Shown piece by piece: positions 17,252 to 26,123 of a stretch of DNA of 64,000 nt (the first letter of the stretch is position 1; every line of letters begins with the position of its first letter). A model generated the notes under the pieces. It made no database searches. It had not been told where the DNA came from and saw nothing but the letters and a program-made list of their open reading frames with translations. The stretch comes from CAIWHR01 sp963823215. Lineage in GTDB: Bacteria > Pseudomonadota > Gammaproteobacteria > Burkholderiales > Casimicrobiaceae. The stretch spans positions 248,001-312,000 of the forward strand of contig CAWGKT010000017.1 of NCBI GenBank assembly GCA_963823215.1, written 5' to 3'. The position numbers were made by a program, and so were the translations under genes.

Positions 17252-18394
17252 GTGAGCGCGGAACCGATTTTCGACTACGTCGTCATTGGCGCGGGCATTG
17301 CTGGCGCATCGATCGCCTATCAATTGAGCGTGGGGGGGCGGGATCGCGTGCTCGCGCTCGAGCGCGAGCCCCAGCCGGGTTACCACTCGACCGGCCGCTC
17401 GGCCGCGATGTTCATCGAGACCTATGGCACGCCCACGATCCGGGCGCTGACGCGAGCCAGCCGCGCTTTCTACGAGCATCCGCCCGAAGGCTTCACCGAG
17501 CACTCGCTGCTCACGCCACGCGGCGTGGTCTACATCGCCCGCGAGGGCCAGCAGGAGTTGCTGGAGAGCGTCTTGCGGGATCTGTCGCAAAACGCACCGG
17601 CCACGCGACGCATTCGCACCCACGAAGCCCTGGCGCGGGTGCCGGTGCTGCGCGCTTCGGGCCTGTGCGGCGCCATCCTCGAGGAGAATGCGCAGGATAT
17701 CGATGTGCACGCCTTGCACCAAGGCTACCTGCGCGGCCTGCGCAGCTGCGGTGGCGTGCTCCACACGAAGGCCGAGCTCGCGGGTGCCGAACGCGTCGGT
17801 GACCTGTGGGTGCTCTCGGTCGCCGATGGCCAGACGTTTCGCGCGCGTGCGGTGGTCAACGCCGCCGGTGCCTGGGCCGATGTCGTCGCCGCGCTCTGCG
17901 GTGTGCGAACCGTCGGGCTCGTGCCGCGCCGCCGGAGCGCGTTCACCTTCGCCGCGCCGGACGGGATGGACTGCACCGGTTGGCCGGCCGTCGTGGGCAT
18001 CGACGAGAGCTTCTATTTCAAGCCCGACACCGCCCGGTTGCTGGGCTCCCCCGCCAATGCCGATCCCGTGCCGCCGCACGATGTGGTGCCGGAGGAGCTC
18101 GACATCGCGCTCGGCATCCATCGCATCCAGGAAGCGACCACGCTCGTCATCCGCCGGCCGCAACACGCGTGGGCGGGCCTGCGCTCGTTCGTCCGCGACG
18201 GCGAATTCGTGCTGGGTTGGGACGACGCGCATGATCGCTTCTTCTGGCTTGCCGCGCAGGGCGGCTACGGCATCCAGACGGCGGCCGCTGCCGCCGAGCT
18301 CGCCGCTGCGCTGCTGCGCGGCGAACCCCTGCCGGCTCGCCTGGCGCAACAGGGGGTGGACCCTGCCGTGCTGGCCCCGTCGCGGCTGCGCTGA
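17252..18394 (+). CDS. FAD-dependent oxidoreductase of the DadA/glycine oxidase (DAO) family
   Basis: Predicted flavoprotein acting on a secondary amine or D-amino acid. The dinucleotide motif VVIGAGIAGASIAYQLS (GxGxxG at residues 13-18) opens the protein, followed by the acidic ribose-binding residue and GYHSTGRSAAMF. The C-terminal HAWAGLRSFVRDG and WLAAQGGYGIQTAAA complete the FAD site. I chose the GTG at 17252, which places the motif at the usual distance; the frame is open upstream with no family similarity. About 380 residues. The substrate cannot be told from context, as its neighbours are unrelated. Confidence 0.85.
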   Translation: MSAEPIFDYVVIGAGIAGASIAYQLSVGGRDRVLALEREPQPGYHSTGRSAAMFIETYGTPTIRALTRASRAFYEHPPEGFTEHSLLTPRGVVYIAREGQQELLESVLRDLSQNAPATRRIRTHEALARVPVLRASGLCGAILEENAQDIDVHALHQGYLRGLRSCGGVLHTKAELAGAERVGDLWVLSVADGQTFRARAVVNAAGAWADVVAALCGVRTVGLVPRRRSAFTFAAPDGMDCTGWPAVVGIDESFYFKPDTARLLGSPANADPVPPHDVVPEELDIALGIHRIQEATTLVIRRPQHAWAGLRSFVRDGEFVLGWDDAHDRFFWLAAQGGYGIQTAAAAAELAAALLRGEPLPARLAQQGVDPAVLAPSRLR

Positions 18395-18840
18395 CCACGC
18401 GGCAACACGGTGAGGTGCTCCACCGGTTCCGGCGTGAAACCCTTTGCAGGGTAACAATGCAGTGGGGCAACTTCGGGAGTTCCGGCGCTAGTTCGGCACG
18501 GGACTTCAGGTCGACGTCGCGACGCCCCGTTCAGTTGACGCGCGGCCAGATTCCGGGCTTGCCAGGGCTCAGCTTTTTCAGCCATTGCCCGAGCAGGCGG
18601 CACAAAAGGGGGCGTCCCCCGACAAGGTTCGACATACTGGGCACTTCGTACCAGGTACGGCAGTGACAAACGTCGACGGCAATGCCGGGGATCTACGCCC
18701 TTAGCGGACGTTCGCGGAATCGCGTGCGAGCGCGGCTATATTCTCCCATCGGTCGAAAATCGCAGGATAGGACCGGGCGGGTTCGGCTGCCCGTTTTGTG
18801 CCCCTTGTGCTTCCGAGATGCACGCGTCGAAGATGCAATC
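18395..18840. other. Gene-free stretch
   Basis: 446 bases between the FAD oxidoreductase and the convergent VOC gene. Frames here are short, with no recognisable domain or ribosome site. I see no clear terminator or repeat. Confidence 0.5.
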
Positions 18841-19326
18841 TCAACCGCTTCGCGCCGCCTCGATTGCAGCGATGTCGATCTTATTCATCTGCATCATCGC
18901 ATCGAACGCGCGCTCAGCCCTGGCGGAATCGGGATCGGTGATCGCATTCGTCAAGGCGATCGGCGTAATCTGCCAGGACAATCCCCATTTGTCCTTGCAC
19001 CAGCCGCACGCGCTCTCCTGGCCGCCGTTGGCGACGATCGCGTTCCAGTAGCGATCCGTTTCGGCTTGGTCAGCGGTTGCGACCTGAAACGAGAACGCTT
19101 CGTTGTGCTTGAACGCAGGTCCGCCGTTGAGCCCGAGGCACGGAACGCCCATCACGGTAAATTCGACGGTCAACACGTCCCCTTTCTTCCCCGACGGAAA
19201 GTCTCCCGGTGCGCGGTGCACCGCGCCGACGGATGAATCGGGAAAGGTCTTGGCGTAAAACCGCGCCGCGTCCTCGGCGTCGCGATCGTACCAAAGGCAA
19301 ATCGTGTTCTTTGCTGGCTTCAGCAT
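18841..19326 (-). CDS. VOC-superfamily protein (PhnB/3-demethylubiquinone methyltransferase-like)
   Basis: 161-residue protein of the vicinal oxygen chelate fold. Starting at MLKPAKNTICLWYD it shows the familiar series RFYAKTFPDSSVG, VEFTVMGVPCLGLNGGPAF, EAFSFQVATADQAETDRYWNAIVANGG and CGWCKDKWGLSWQI. This is the PhnB-like subgroup, often labelled 3-demethylubiquinone-9 3-methyltransferase although enzymatic activity is rarely shown. Transcribed alone. The frame extends upstream, but that part has no similarity. Confidence 0.9.
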   Translation of the reverse strand: MLKPAKNTICLWYDRDAEDAARFYAKTFPDSSVGAVHRAPGDFPSGKKGDVLTVEFTVMGVPCLGLNGGPAFKHNEAFSFQVATADQAETDRYWNAIVANGGQESACGWCKDKWGLSWQITPIALTNAITDPDSARAERAFDAMMQMNKIDIAAIEAARSG

Positions 19327-19946
19327 GTCACTTCTCCATCGAGATGAGCCACCAGAGGCCGGAGTCAACGATATGCTCGCAGTCTGAGGGCATTGGGTCA
19401 GTCGACATTTCCGCTCTATTTACGACAAAATTCGTACCGTTCCGGCGGGGCTTCACTGTGCGTCGCACAGGCGAGATACCTCGAAGCAGATCATATAGCG
19501 ACGGCTATTGGCATACGCTAGGCCAGATAAGTCAGCCTGGTCAACCCTTAGTGTCTGTGCTGCCGTGTCCTTCCCGGACACGAATTGGCCCGGGCGACGA
19601 CCTATACGGCGTGGAGCTTCGCTGCCGTTGAAGCCATAATCGACGCTAAACCCTTTTCCGAGTGTCCGCCGTTGGCCGATGTTGTGAATTTCGCGGCTCC
19701 GCCTGTAAGCGGCCCTTCCCGGCGTGAGGCCGATTTGCCCACCGGCCGCTAAAGGCGAACACCGGGAACCGCGGCAACCGGCCAAGAGCAGCCTTGTTCC
19801 AAAGTCGCTGCGCGCGGTCATTCGATGGGGCTATCGACCCCCCGACCGTCAAGCGTAGACTTCCTAGCGTCTTTCCATCGGGAAGGAAGAGCATCGATCC
19901 GAACGCGGTCGCAGCAGATCGACCGGTTCCTGCCAAAGGAGATCAC
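19327..19946. other. Gene-free stretch with a small hairpin
   Basis: 620 bases, AT-richer than the flanks in its first part. I find no convincing gene on either strand. A hairpin CGTGTCC-TTCCC-GGACACG lies near 19566-19584. The last 100 bases probably hold the promoter of the following small gene. Confidence 0.45.
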
Positions 19947-20171
19947 ATGGCAGCTAAACACGCGCGCGTCGAGCCCGAAAGCGAAGTCTCCCACCTGTTA
20001 CAGGAACTGGAAGCGGCAGAACTCTACGAGCAGCAGTTGCGCCAGACGATCGTCAGTGTCAGGGACGAACTCGCTGCGGGGCATGTCGAGCGGGCGCTCT
20101 CCATGCTGAACGCAGCGCTAAACGACATCGACTCCGCGACCGACGTCGTCGTGCCCCACAAAAAGGCGTGA
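19947..20171 (+). CDS. Small helical protein of unknown function (74 aa)
   Basis: Short protein starting MAAKHARVEPESEVSHLLQEL, preceded by AAAGGAGATCAC, a strong ribosome site. It is charged and predicted almost wholly helical (LLQELEAAELYEQQLRQTIV, then VERALSMLNAALNDIDSATD), suggesting a coiled-coil hairpin. No signal peptide or known domain. It lies 67 bp upstream of the membrane phosphatase on the same strand, so the two may share a transcript and the small protein could be a partner or regulator. Confidence 0.7.
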   Translation: MAAKHARVEPESEVSHLLQELEAAELYEQQLRQTIVSVRDELAAGHVERALSMLNAALNDIDSATDVVVPHKKA

Positions 20172-20238
20172 CCCTGCTTCGCTCCGCAGCGGAAACGATC
20201 AGCGGCGCAGCGGTGCTTGCGAATCCGGTGTCGACCCA

Positions 20239-22182
20239 ATGAGCCTCACATCGCTCGTTCGTCGTCGACTTGCAATTGCCGCGGATCCGCAGCCGCAAGC
20301 CCAGGGCGAGAGCGCGGCTCCACCACCACAGACACGGTTCTTCAGCTTGCGCCTGCGGCTCGTCACGCTCGTCGGGCTCACGCTCGTGCCGTGTCTTGCG
20401 CTCGTCGTATACACACAGGCCGACGAACGCAGGGCCGCGATCGCCAACGTCAATGCCGACGCGTTGCGGCTCATCCAGATCGTCACCAGCAACCAATCCG
20501 CTCAGATCGAGGCTGCGCAGCAGCTCTTGAAAACGTTTGCCCGCCTGCCGCAACTCCGCACGAACGACGCCTCCGCGTGCAATGCGTTCCTGGCGGAGAT
20601 GGTGAAAGCGTACCCGCTGTACCTCAACATTGGCGTCGCCGATCCCAACGGCAATCTCGTCTGCAGCGCGCTGCCTTTCAAGGCGCCCATCAATGTCGCG
20701 GATCGTGCGTATTTCAAGACCGCCCTCGAGGTGAAAGACTTCGCGATCGGCGATTACCAGATCGGCCGCATCACGCAGCGCCCCGCGATCAACTACGCCT
20801 ACCCGCTGAGGGGCGCCTCGGGAGGGCTCGAAGGCGTGGTATTCGTCGTGCAAAGCCTGGGTTGGCTCACGGCGGCGCTCGCAAACGTCGAGTTTCCGCC
20901 GGGCGCCATCCTCGTGGTGACCGATCGCAATGGAACGGTGCTCGCACGCATGCCCGATCCTGGCGACTGGATTGGCAAGACGCTCCCGGAACCGCAGGTC
21001 CTCGACATCGTGTCTGGGCAGAGGGATGGCGGCCTCTTCGAAGCTACCGACGCTCAGGGTGTGGGCCGCTTGTGGGCGCATGCCCCGCTGATCCCCGGCC
21101 TCGACCTTCATGCGACGATCGGAACGTCCAAGGCCGACGCATTCGCCGACGTCAATCGGCGCCTCGTCCGCAATCTCGTCACCCTCGGCATCGTGACTCT
21201 GGTCGCCCTTATCGCGGCGCTGGCAGGCGGCAAGTACATCCTTCGCCGGGTCAGGGCGCTGGTGACCGCCACCGGGAAGCTCGCGTCGGGTGAGCTCGGC
21301 ACGCGGGTGCCACCACTTGGCAGTAACCGCAGCGAGCTCGACCTCCTCGGCAGCGCGTTCAATTCCATGGCCATGACACTGCAGGAACGAGACTGTGAGT
21401 TGCGCGTCGCGGAAGAAAGGACCCGCAAAGCGGAAGTCGAGCTTGCCGTGACGCGCGCGCACATGGACATTGCGAGGCAGATTCAGCGCTCGCTGCTGCC
21501 GGAAGACCCGCTCGCGGTCGGCTGCGTGCGCTACGCGGGTCGGTGCATTCCGGCGGACTCGGTGGGGGGCGACTATTTCGGCTATTTCCCGCGTGACGCC
21601 GGTGGCGTGGACACTCTCGTCGGCGATGTGTCCGGGCACGGCGTTGGCGCCGCGCTGCTCATGGCCGAGGCGCGCACGATGTTCCTGGCGGAACGACTGG
21701 TCGCGCCAAGCGCCTGTCAGCTCTTGTGCAAAATGAACGAGCTGCTGCATGCCGACCTCGACCGGGCTGGGTACTTCATCACCGCCTGCTGCGCGATCTT
21801 CGACGCGCCAACGCGCGAGCTGAGTTACGCGAGCGCCGGCCATCCACCTGCTCTGCTGTTGCGAGTCAGCGAGACGCGCTGCACGACTCTCAACGCCGAT
21901 GGGTGCCTGCTCGGGATCGACAAGTGCGGCGACTTCACCGACGTAAAGGTAAAATTGCATACTGGCGACATCGTCGTGTTCTATACCGACGGGATCACCG
22001 AAATGCAAAACGAAGTCGGCGAGATGTTCGGCCTCGAGCGCCTCGGCGCCACGGTCGCGGCAAATCGCGCCGCAGAGCCCGAAGCAATGGTGTCCCGAGT
22101 GCTCGAAGAGCTGGAGACATTCGCTCGAGGCACGCCGCCCGAGGACGATCTTACGATCGTGGTGATGAAACTGGCGGCCTGA
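20239..22182 (+). CDS. Membrane-bound SpoIIE-type protein phosphatase with Cache sensor and HAMP
   Basis: 647-residue signalling protein. A transmembrane helix at ~38-57 is followed by a periplasmic Cache-like sensor (~60-300), a second helix (~309-333), a HAMP linker (LASGELGTRVPP), a coiled segment with ARQIQRSLLPEDP, and a PP2C/SpoIIE phosphatase domain (~425-645). Metal-ligand motifs include SVGGDYFGYF, GDVSGHGVGAALLMAEART, ASAGHPPALL, FYTDGITEM and the final DDLTIVVMKL. In characterised systems such enzymes dephosphorylate an anti-sigma antagonist, yet no STAS or RsbW-like gene is in the window. The ligand sensed is unknown. Confidence 0.92.
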   Translation: MSLTSLVRRRLAIAADPQPQAQGESAAPPPQTRFFSLRLRLVTLVGLTLVPCLALVVYTQADERRAAIANVNADALRLIQIVTSNQSAQIEAAQQLLKTFARLPQLRTNDASACNAFLAEMVKAYPLYLNIGVADPNGNLVCSALPFKAPINVADRAYFKTALEVKDFAIGDYQIGRITQRPAINYAYPLRGASGGLEGVVFVVQSLGWLTAALANVEFPPGAILVVTDRNGTVLARMPDPGDWIGKTLPEPQVLDIVSGQRDGGLFEATDAQGVGRLWAHAPLIPGLDLHATIGTSKADAFADVNRRLVRNLVTLGIVTLVALIAALAGGKYILRRVRALVTATGKLASGELGTRVPPLGSNRSELDLLGSAFNSMAMTLQERDCELRVAEERTRKAEVELAVTRAHMDIARQIQRSLLPEDPLAVGCVRYAGRCIPADSVGGDYFGYFPRDAGGVDTLVGDVSGHGVGAALLMAEARTMFLAERLVAPSACQLLCKMNELLHADLDRAGYFITACCAIFDAPTRELSYASAGHPPALLLRVSETRCTTLNADGCLLGIDKCGDFTDVKVKLHTGDIVVFYTDGITEMQNEVGEMFGLERLGATVAANRAAEPEAMVSRVLEELETFARGTPPEDDLTIVVMKLAA

Positions 22183-22216
22183 GTGGCTGGACCAGGCGCG
22201 CTCGCGCAGCCCACTC
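22181..22216 (+). terminator. Possible terminator hairpin after the phosphatase gene
   Basis: GAGTGGCTG and CAGCCCACTC pair with one bulge across a GC-rich loop, starting on the stop codon of the phosphatase gene. There is no T-tract, so this is only a candidate. Confidence 0.3.
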
Positions 22217-22742
22217 CCCCGCAATTTCCGCACACCAGTATGACGCACTGATCAGCGGCATCTGGTCGATCGCGCGAGCGTGCGATTCGAGCAAACACCG
22301 GCTTGCCCGTTCGATCGGCTGTTCGGGCTGGACGACGGCCCAAGATCTTGGCTGGCTGCTTTGGAGATCGCTCACCGCGTCTGCGACATCAAGCTACGGC
22401 TACTCCACCTCGAGACCGGCCATTACCAGCGCGAATTTCGGAGGTCGTGTACGGCTGGAGCTTGGCCGACGACCGCCCGTGGGCGCATGCGCCCCAAAGC
22501 GGCCCCCAGCCGTTCTGCACCGACAACTATGCGACAAAAAGCTGTTCGGAGTGTGACAGTCCCGCTCTAGCCGCAGGCCCGAAGGTCTGGGTGCGACTAC
22601 GTGCGCACGGGCTCGGCAATCGGGGCCACGCACGCGTACTCCATACGCTGTAGGACCCCTCCAGGACCTCCGACGAGACCCCGTGCCGGCCGCTCGGCGA
22701 GCATCCATTTCCATTGGACGAGCGCACCGGCACCTTCGTTTG
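22217..22742. other. Gene-free stretch
   Basis: 526 bases between convergent genes. A 96-codon plus frame at 22280-22570 shows no family similarity and becomes low-complexity and arginine-rich after its first half. Nothing else is recognised. Confidence 0.45.
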
Positions 22743-23579
22743 CTAGATAAATGCCAAACCGCCGTTCACGGCGACTGTCTGCCCGGTCACGAAGCTCGCG
22801 AGACGATGCGAAGCCAGAAAGAGGTAGGCGCCAACGCACTCATCCGGTCTTCCGGGTCTGCCCATGGGCGTGGCGTTGACATATCCCTGCCGATCGTCGT
22901 CAGTGCTGAAGGTATCGTGAATCGGCGTGTCGATGTATCCGGGAGCCACGCAATTGGCGCGTATGCCAGCGATTGCAAGTTCACGCGCGAGTGCGCGCGT
23001 AAACGACTCCACACCCGCTTTCGCCGCCGCGTACACGCCTACGCCGCGTCCACCGCCGGAGCGCGCCGCGATCGAACTCGTGTTGATGATCGCCGGATGT
23101 CGACCTTGGCGCAGGAAGGGTAACGCCGCGCGGGTTGCCTCGATTACCCCATGCAGGTTGAGCTGCAGGATCGTGGACGAAGTGGCCTCGTCCAGCACAT
23201 CCAGGTTCGCCCTTCCCAGCGGTGCGCCCGCCACGTTGACCAGGAGGTCGAGCCCGCCTAGTGCAGCCGCCGCGGTATTCACCATGAGTGGCGCTGCACC
23301 AGGCTTGGTCAGATCGCCGCCCACGGTAGCCGCGTCGATGCCGCGTGACCGCAGATCCGCCGCGATGGCCATGGCCTGGTTCGCGTGGCGGTTGTAATGC
23401 AGGCAAACCCGCGCGCCACATTCCGCGAACGCCAGCGCGACAGCGGCGCCGATGCCGCTGCTTGCGCCGATGACGAGCACACGCGCCCCGGCAAACTCAT
23501 CGAAGGCGCTCCTCCACATCGATTCGCCCCCCGACGGGGCGGCAGGCGACGCGATGCCGTTCGATGAACTGTCAGTCAT
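22743..23579 (-). CDS. Short-chain dehydrogenase/reductase (classical SDR)
   Basis: NAD(P)-dependent oxidoreductase of 278 residues. The cofactor loop GASSGIGAAVALAFAECGA lies near residues 38-56. LVNVAGAPLG replaces the usual NNAG with NVAG, and INTSSIAARSG and VYAAAKAGVESFTRALA (catalytic Tyr and Lys) follow. It ends with the family's GQTVAVNGGLAFI. The N-terminal ~25 residues precede the fold and may not all be translated; an internal ATG at MWRSAFDEF is an alternative. It is divergent from the GntR regulator and could belong to the same catabolic unit, but the substrate is not evident. Confidence 0.88.
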   Translation of the reverse strand: MTDSSSNGIASPAAPSGGESMWRSAFDEFAGARVLVIGASSGIGAAVALAFAECGARVCLHYNRHANQAMAIAADLRSRGIDAATVGGDLTKPGAAPLMVNTAAAALGGLDLLVNVAGAPLGRANLDVLDEATSSTILQLNLHGVIEATRAALPFLRQGRHPAIINTSSIAARSGGGRGVGVYAAAKAGVESFTRALARELAIAGIRANCVAPGYIDTPIHDTFSTDDDRQGYVNATPMGRPGRPDECVGAYLFLASHRLASFVTGQTVAVNGGLAFI

Positions 23580-23795
23580 GAGCCATCCGACTACTGGCGT
23601 CTATGGGCGCGGACCATATCGTGCCAAGACCAATCAACCGCGCAACTCAAACTTCGAATCTACCCGCCTCGTTTCGACAAGGCAATCACCTTGCGGTCTC
23701 ATGGTCGGATCTCCTGTCGCGACGCGGAGCACGCAGGGTTTCGCCGGTCATCCTGGCGGCGGAACGCCTGGCATTGGTCTCCTGGCATCGGTCTC

Positions 23796-23834
23796 TTGAC
23801 AGCGCTCCCGCCCGGGCGCACAATCGTGCACGAT
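23796..23834 (+). promoter_or_regulatory. Sigma-70-type promoter with palindromic operator at the start site of the GntR gene
   Basis: TTGACA (23796-23801), a 17-bp spacer and CACAAT (23819-23824) form a good promoter. A perfect 12-bp palindrome, ATCGTGCACGAT (23823-23834), covers the end of the -10, the expected transcription start and the first two bases of the proposed ATG at 23833. This predicts a nearly leaderless message and repression by a dimeric protein bound on the start site, most simply the GntR-type product itself. Confidence 0.6.
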
Positions 23835-24534
23835 GCATCATAGATCAAACATTATCCCTCTGTCTGTGCCCACCCCGCGCCCGAAGATAGAACGTGTCGG
23901 CCTCCTGGATCAGGTCTATCAGGTCGTGAAGGAGCGCGTGCTCGATCGCACTTACCTTCCCGGGGCGAGGCTCAATGTCGACGCGCTCTCGCGCGAACTC
24001 GCCGTAAGCTCGACGCCGATCCGCGAGGCGCTGGGCCGCCTGGTCGCGGAAGGGCTCGTCGATGCGGAGCCGTTCGTCGGCTTCCATGTCGCCGACATTC
24101 CGACACCCGACCACTACCGCCAGCTCTACGACTTCCGGCTGGTGATCGAGACCTGGGCGGCAGCCGAGACCGCACGCCGGCGTCCACCGAAAACGCTCGC
24201 CGCACTCAAGGACTCGGTCGAGGCGATGGGCGAAGGCACGCTGTCCAAGCGCTACGCTCGCTATCGCGGCTTCGCCGAAGCCGACGAGGCGTTTCACGTC
24301 GCCATCCTCGCGGGCACCGGCAATGTGCCGGCGATGAAGGCGTACGAGGACCTGCGCATCCATCATCACCTGGCACGCCTCTACATCGAGCGCGACCAGG
24401 ACACCGCCGAGTCGCACGCACAGCACGCCGCAATCCTCGCGGCGATCAAGGCGGGACGGCCGAGGGACGCCGCTGCGCGGATGCGCGAGCACCTCGCCAC
24501 ATCCAGGAAACGGTTGCTCGACGAGGCGGCGTGA
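23833..24534 (+). CDS. GntR-family transcriptional regulator (FCD/FadR subfamily)
   Basis: 233-residue repressor or activator with an N-terminal winged helix (LLDQVYQVVKERVLDRTYLP, then LAVSSTPIREALGRLVAEGLV, residues ~18-75) and a helical FCD effector domain (~90-225). The FCD metal-site residues appear as EADEAFHVAIL, RIHHHLARLY and ESHAQHAAIL. It lies 50 bp upstream of the TRAP transporter genes on the same strand and probably controls them in response to the transported acid. No Shine-Dalgarno precedes the ATG at 23833; a GTG at 23866 is the alternative start and would leave the palindrome upstream. Confidence 0.92.
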   Translation: MHHRSNIIPLSVPTPRPKIERVGLLDQVYQVVKERVLDRTYLPGARLNVDALSRELAVSSTPIREALGRLVAEGLVDAEPFVGFHVADIPTPDHYRQLYDFRLVIETWAAAETARRRPPKTLAALKDSVEAMGEGTLSKRYARYRGFAEADEAFHVAILAGTGNVPAMKAYEDLRIHHHLARLYIERDQDTAESHAQHAAILAAIKAGRPRDAAARMREHLATSRKRLLDEAA

Positions 24535-24584
24535 GCCGCGCGCACCATCCACCCGCAGACCCATCCAACCAGGAGGAGCGAACC

Positions 24585-25583
24585 ATGACCAGAATCCTCG
24601 CCGCTGCTGCGGCGCTCGCCACCATCTTGCTGCTGCCGCTCGGAGCCGGCGCGCAAACCCTTCGTTTTGGCCACGCCAATTCGCCGGGTGAAATCGCCAA
24701 CGACATGTTCAACGAGCTCGCCGAGCGCGTGAAGACTCGCACCAATGGGACCGTAACGATCCGCGTGTATCCGTCCGAGCAGCTCGGGAAGGAAGCCGAC
24801 CTCGTGCAACAGGTAAAGCAGGGGGCGCTCGACATGTCGGCGCCCAGCATGGCGGTAATGTCGTCGCTCGTTCCGGCGCTGGAGATGGCGAGCGGCCCGT
24901 TTCTCTGGAAGGATTGGAAGGAAGCTGACACCGTGCTGCGGGGGCCCGCCTTCGATCCGCTGTGGGATGAACTGCGCGACAAGCACAACATCGTGCCGGC
25001 GACGAAGATCTTCTATTGGGGTTGGCGCAACTTCACGTTCACCGACCGCGAGGTGCGCAAGCCCGAGGACATGGCCGGCCTCAAGGTGCGGGTGCCGGAG
25101 AGCCCGATCTGGGTCGAGATGGTGCGCGCCTTCGGCGCGGCACCGACGCCCATCCCGTTCGGGGAGGTCTACACCGCGCTGCAGCAGAAGACCGTGGACG
25201 GCCAGGAAAACCCGATCCCGACGATCTACTCGCGGAAGTTCTACGAGGTGCAGGGCGTGCTGTCGATGACGCGGCACATGCTGCAGAACAACACGATCAT
25301 CGTGAACAAGAACGCGCTGGCCAAGCTGTCGCCGGAGAACCAGAAGATCCTGCTGGAGGAAGCGGCGGCGATTTCGGCCAAGAACACCGAACTGCAGCAG
25401 GGTCGCGAGAAGAGCATGCTCGAGGACATCCGCAAGTCGGGCAAGATCAAGGTGATCGACGAGCCCGACCGCGCCGCGTTCCAGGCCAAGGTCGAGCCCG
25501 CGTACTCGCGCCTCGAGGCGCGCTGGGGCGCCGACAACCTGAAACGGCTGAAGGCCGAGATCGCTCGCGTTCGCGGCAAGTAG
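24585..25583 (+). CDS. dctP: TRAP transporter solute-binding protein (DctP family)
   Basis: Periplasmic receptor delivering an organic acid to the TRAP permease. 332 residues, starting MTRILAAAAALATILLLPLG with signal cleavage near AGAQT. The mature part opens LRFGHANSPGEIANDMFNEL. The diagnostic carboxylate-binding arginine lies in GLKVRVPESPIWVEMVRAFG, followed by GAAPTPIPFGEVYTALQQ and VDGQENP. The ATG at 24585 is preceded by AGGAGGAG. It is the first of three TRAP genes, next to a sugar-acid-type enolase-superfamily enzyme, so a sugar acid or hydroxy acid is the likely ligand. Confidence 0.95.
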   Translation: MTRILAAAAALATILLLPLGAGAQTLRFGHANSPGEIANDMFNELAERVKTRTNGTVTIRVYPSEQLGKEADLVQQVKQGALDMSAPSMAVMSSLVPALEMASGPFLWKDWKEADTVLRGPAFDPLWDELRDKHNIVPATKIFYWGWRNFTFTDREVRKPEDMAGLKVRVPESPIWVEMVRAFGAAPTPIPFGEVYTALQQKTVDGQENPIPTIYSRKFYEVQGVLSMTRHMLQNNTIIVNKNALAKLSPENQKILLEEAAAISAKNTELQQGREKSMLEDIRKSGKIKVIDEPDRAAFQAKVEPAYSRLEARWGADNLKRLKAEIARVRGK

Positions 25584-25595
25584 GCGAGTACGCCC

Positions 25596-26123
25596 ATGGC
25601 CATCGATTGGCTGCGACGCGTCGATGACGCCGCCGCGAGGGCCGAGAATGCGTTTCTCTGGCTTTCGCACGGCGTCATCGCGGTGCTGGTCGTGGCCGCG
25701 GTGATCTTCCGCTACTTCCTCGGCGACCCGCTGATCTGGACCGAGGAGTTTGTCGTCATCACCTTCAGCTGGATGCTGTTCATCGGGCTCGCCAGCGGCT
25801 TCCGCGAGCGGATGCACCTGCGTATCGATGCGTTGCTGATCCTGCTGCCGCTTTCCGTCCGGTTCGGCTTCGGCGTCCTGGCGATGGCCGCGACGATGAT
25901 CACGCTTGGCGGTCTCGTGTGGTACGGCGCCGACCAGGCCCTCACGCTGCTTTCGACGCAGACGCCGATGATGCGCATCTCCGCCGCGTGGGCCACAACC
26001 TCGGTGCCGGTCGGCGCGCTGCTGTCGTGCCTGCACATCGTTCGCCATGCCGTGTTCGACGGCCCGGCCGAGACGCTGTGGCCGCCCGACCTCATCGCGG
26101 CGAGCGTCGACGTGGAGGAGTGA
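25596..26123 (+). CDS. dctQ: TRAP transporter small permease (DctQ family)
   Basis: 175-residue integral membrane protein with four predicted helices and the DctQ signature FRYFLGDPLIWTEEFVVITF followed by SWMLFIGLASGFRERMHLRID. It pairs with the large subunit to form the sodium-driven permease. It begins 12 bp after dctP, and its TGA overlaps the next ATG (ATGA). Confidence 0.95.
   Translation: MAIDWLRRVDDAAARAENAFLWLSHGVIAVLVVAAVIFRYFLGDPLIWTEEFVVITFSWMLFIGLASGFRERMHLRIDALLILLPLSVRFGFGVLAMAATMITLGGLVWYGADQALTLLSTQTPMMRISAAWATTSVPVGALLSCLHIVRHAVFDGPAETLWPPDLIAASVDVEE

Noticed and set aside
20059..22248. 729-codon minus-strand open frame
   Set aside because: Runs entirely antisense to the well-supported SpoIIE-type phosphatase and has no recognisable motif.
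22280..22570. 96-codon frame in the gap after the phosphatase gene
   Set aside because: First half looks mildly protein-like, but there is no ribosome site or family and the end is low-complexity.
24381..26048. 555-codon minus-strand open frame
   Set aside because: Antisense to the GntR and TRAP genes, whose domains and spacing are unambiguous.
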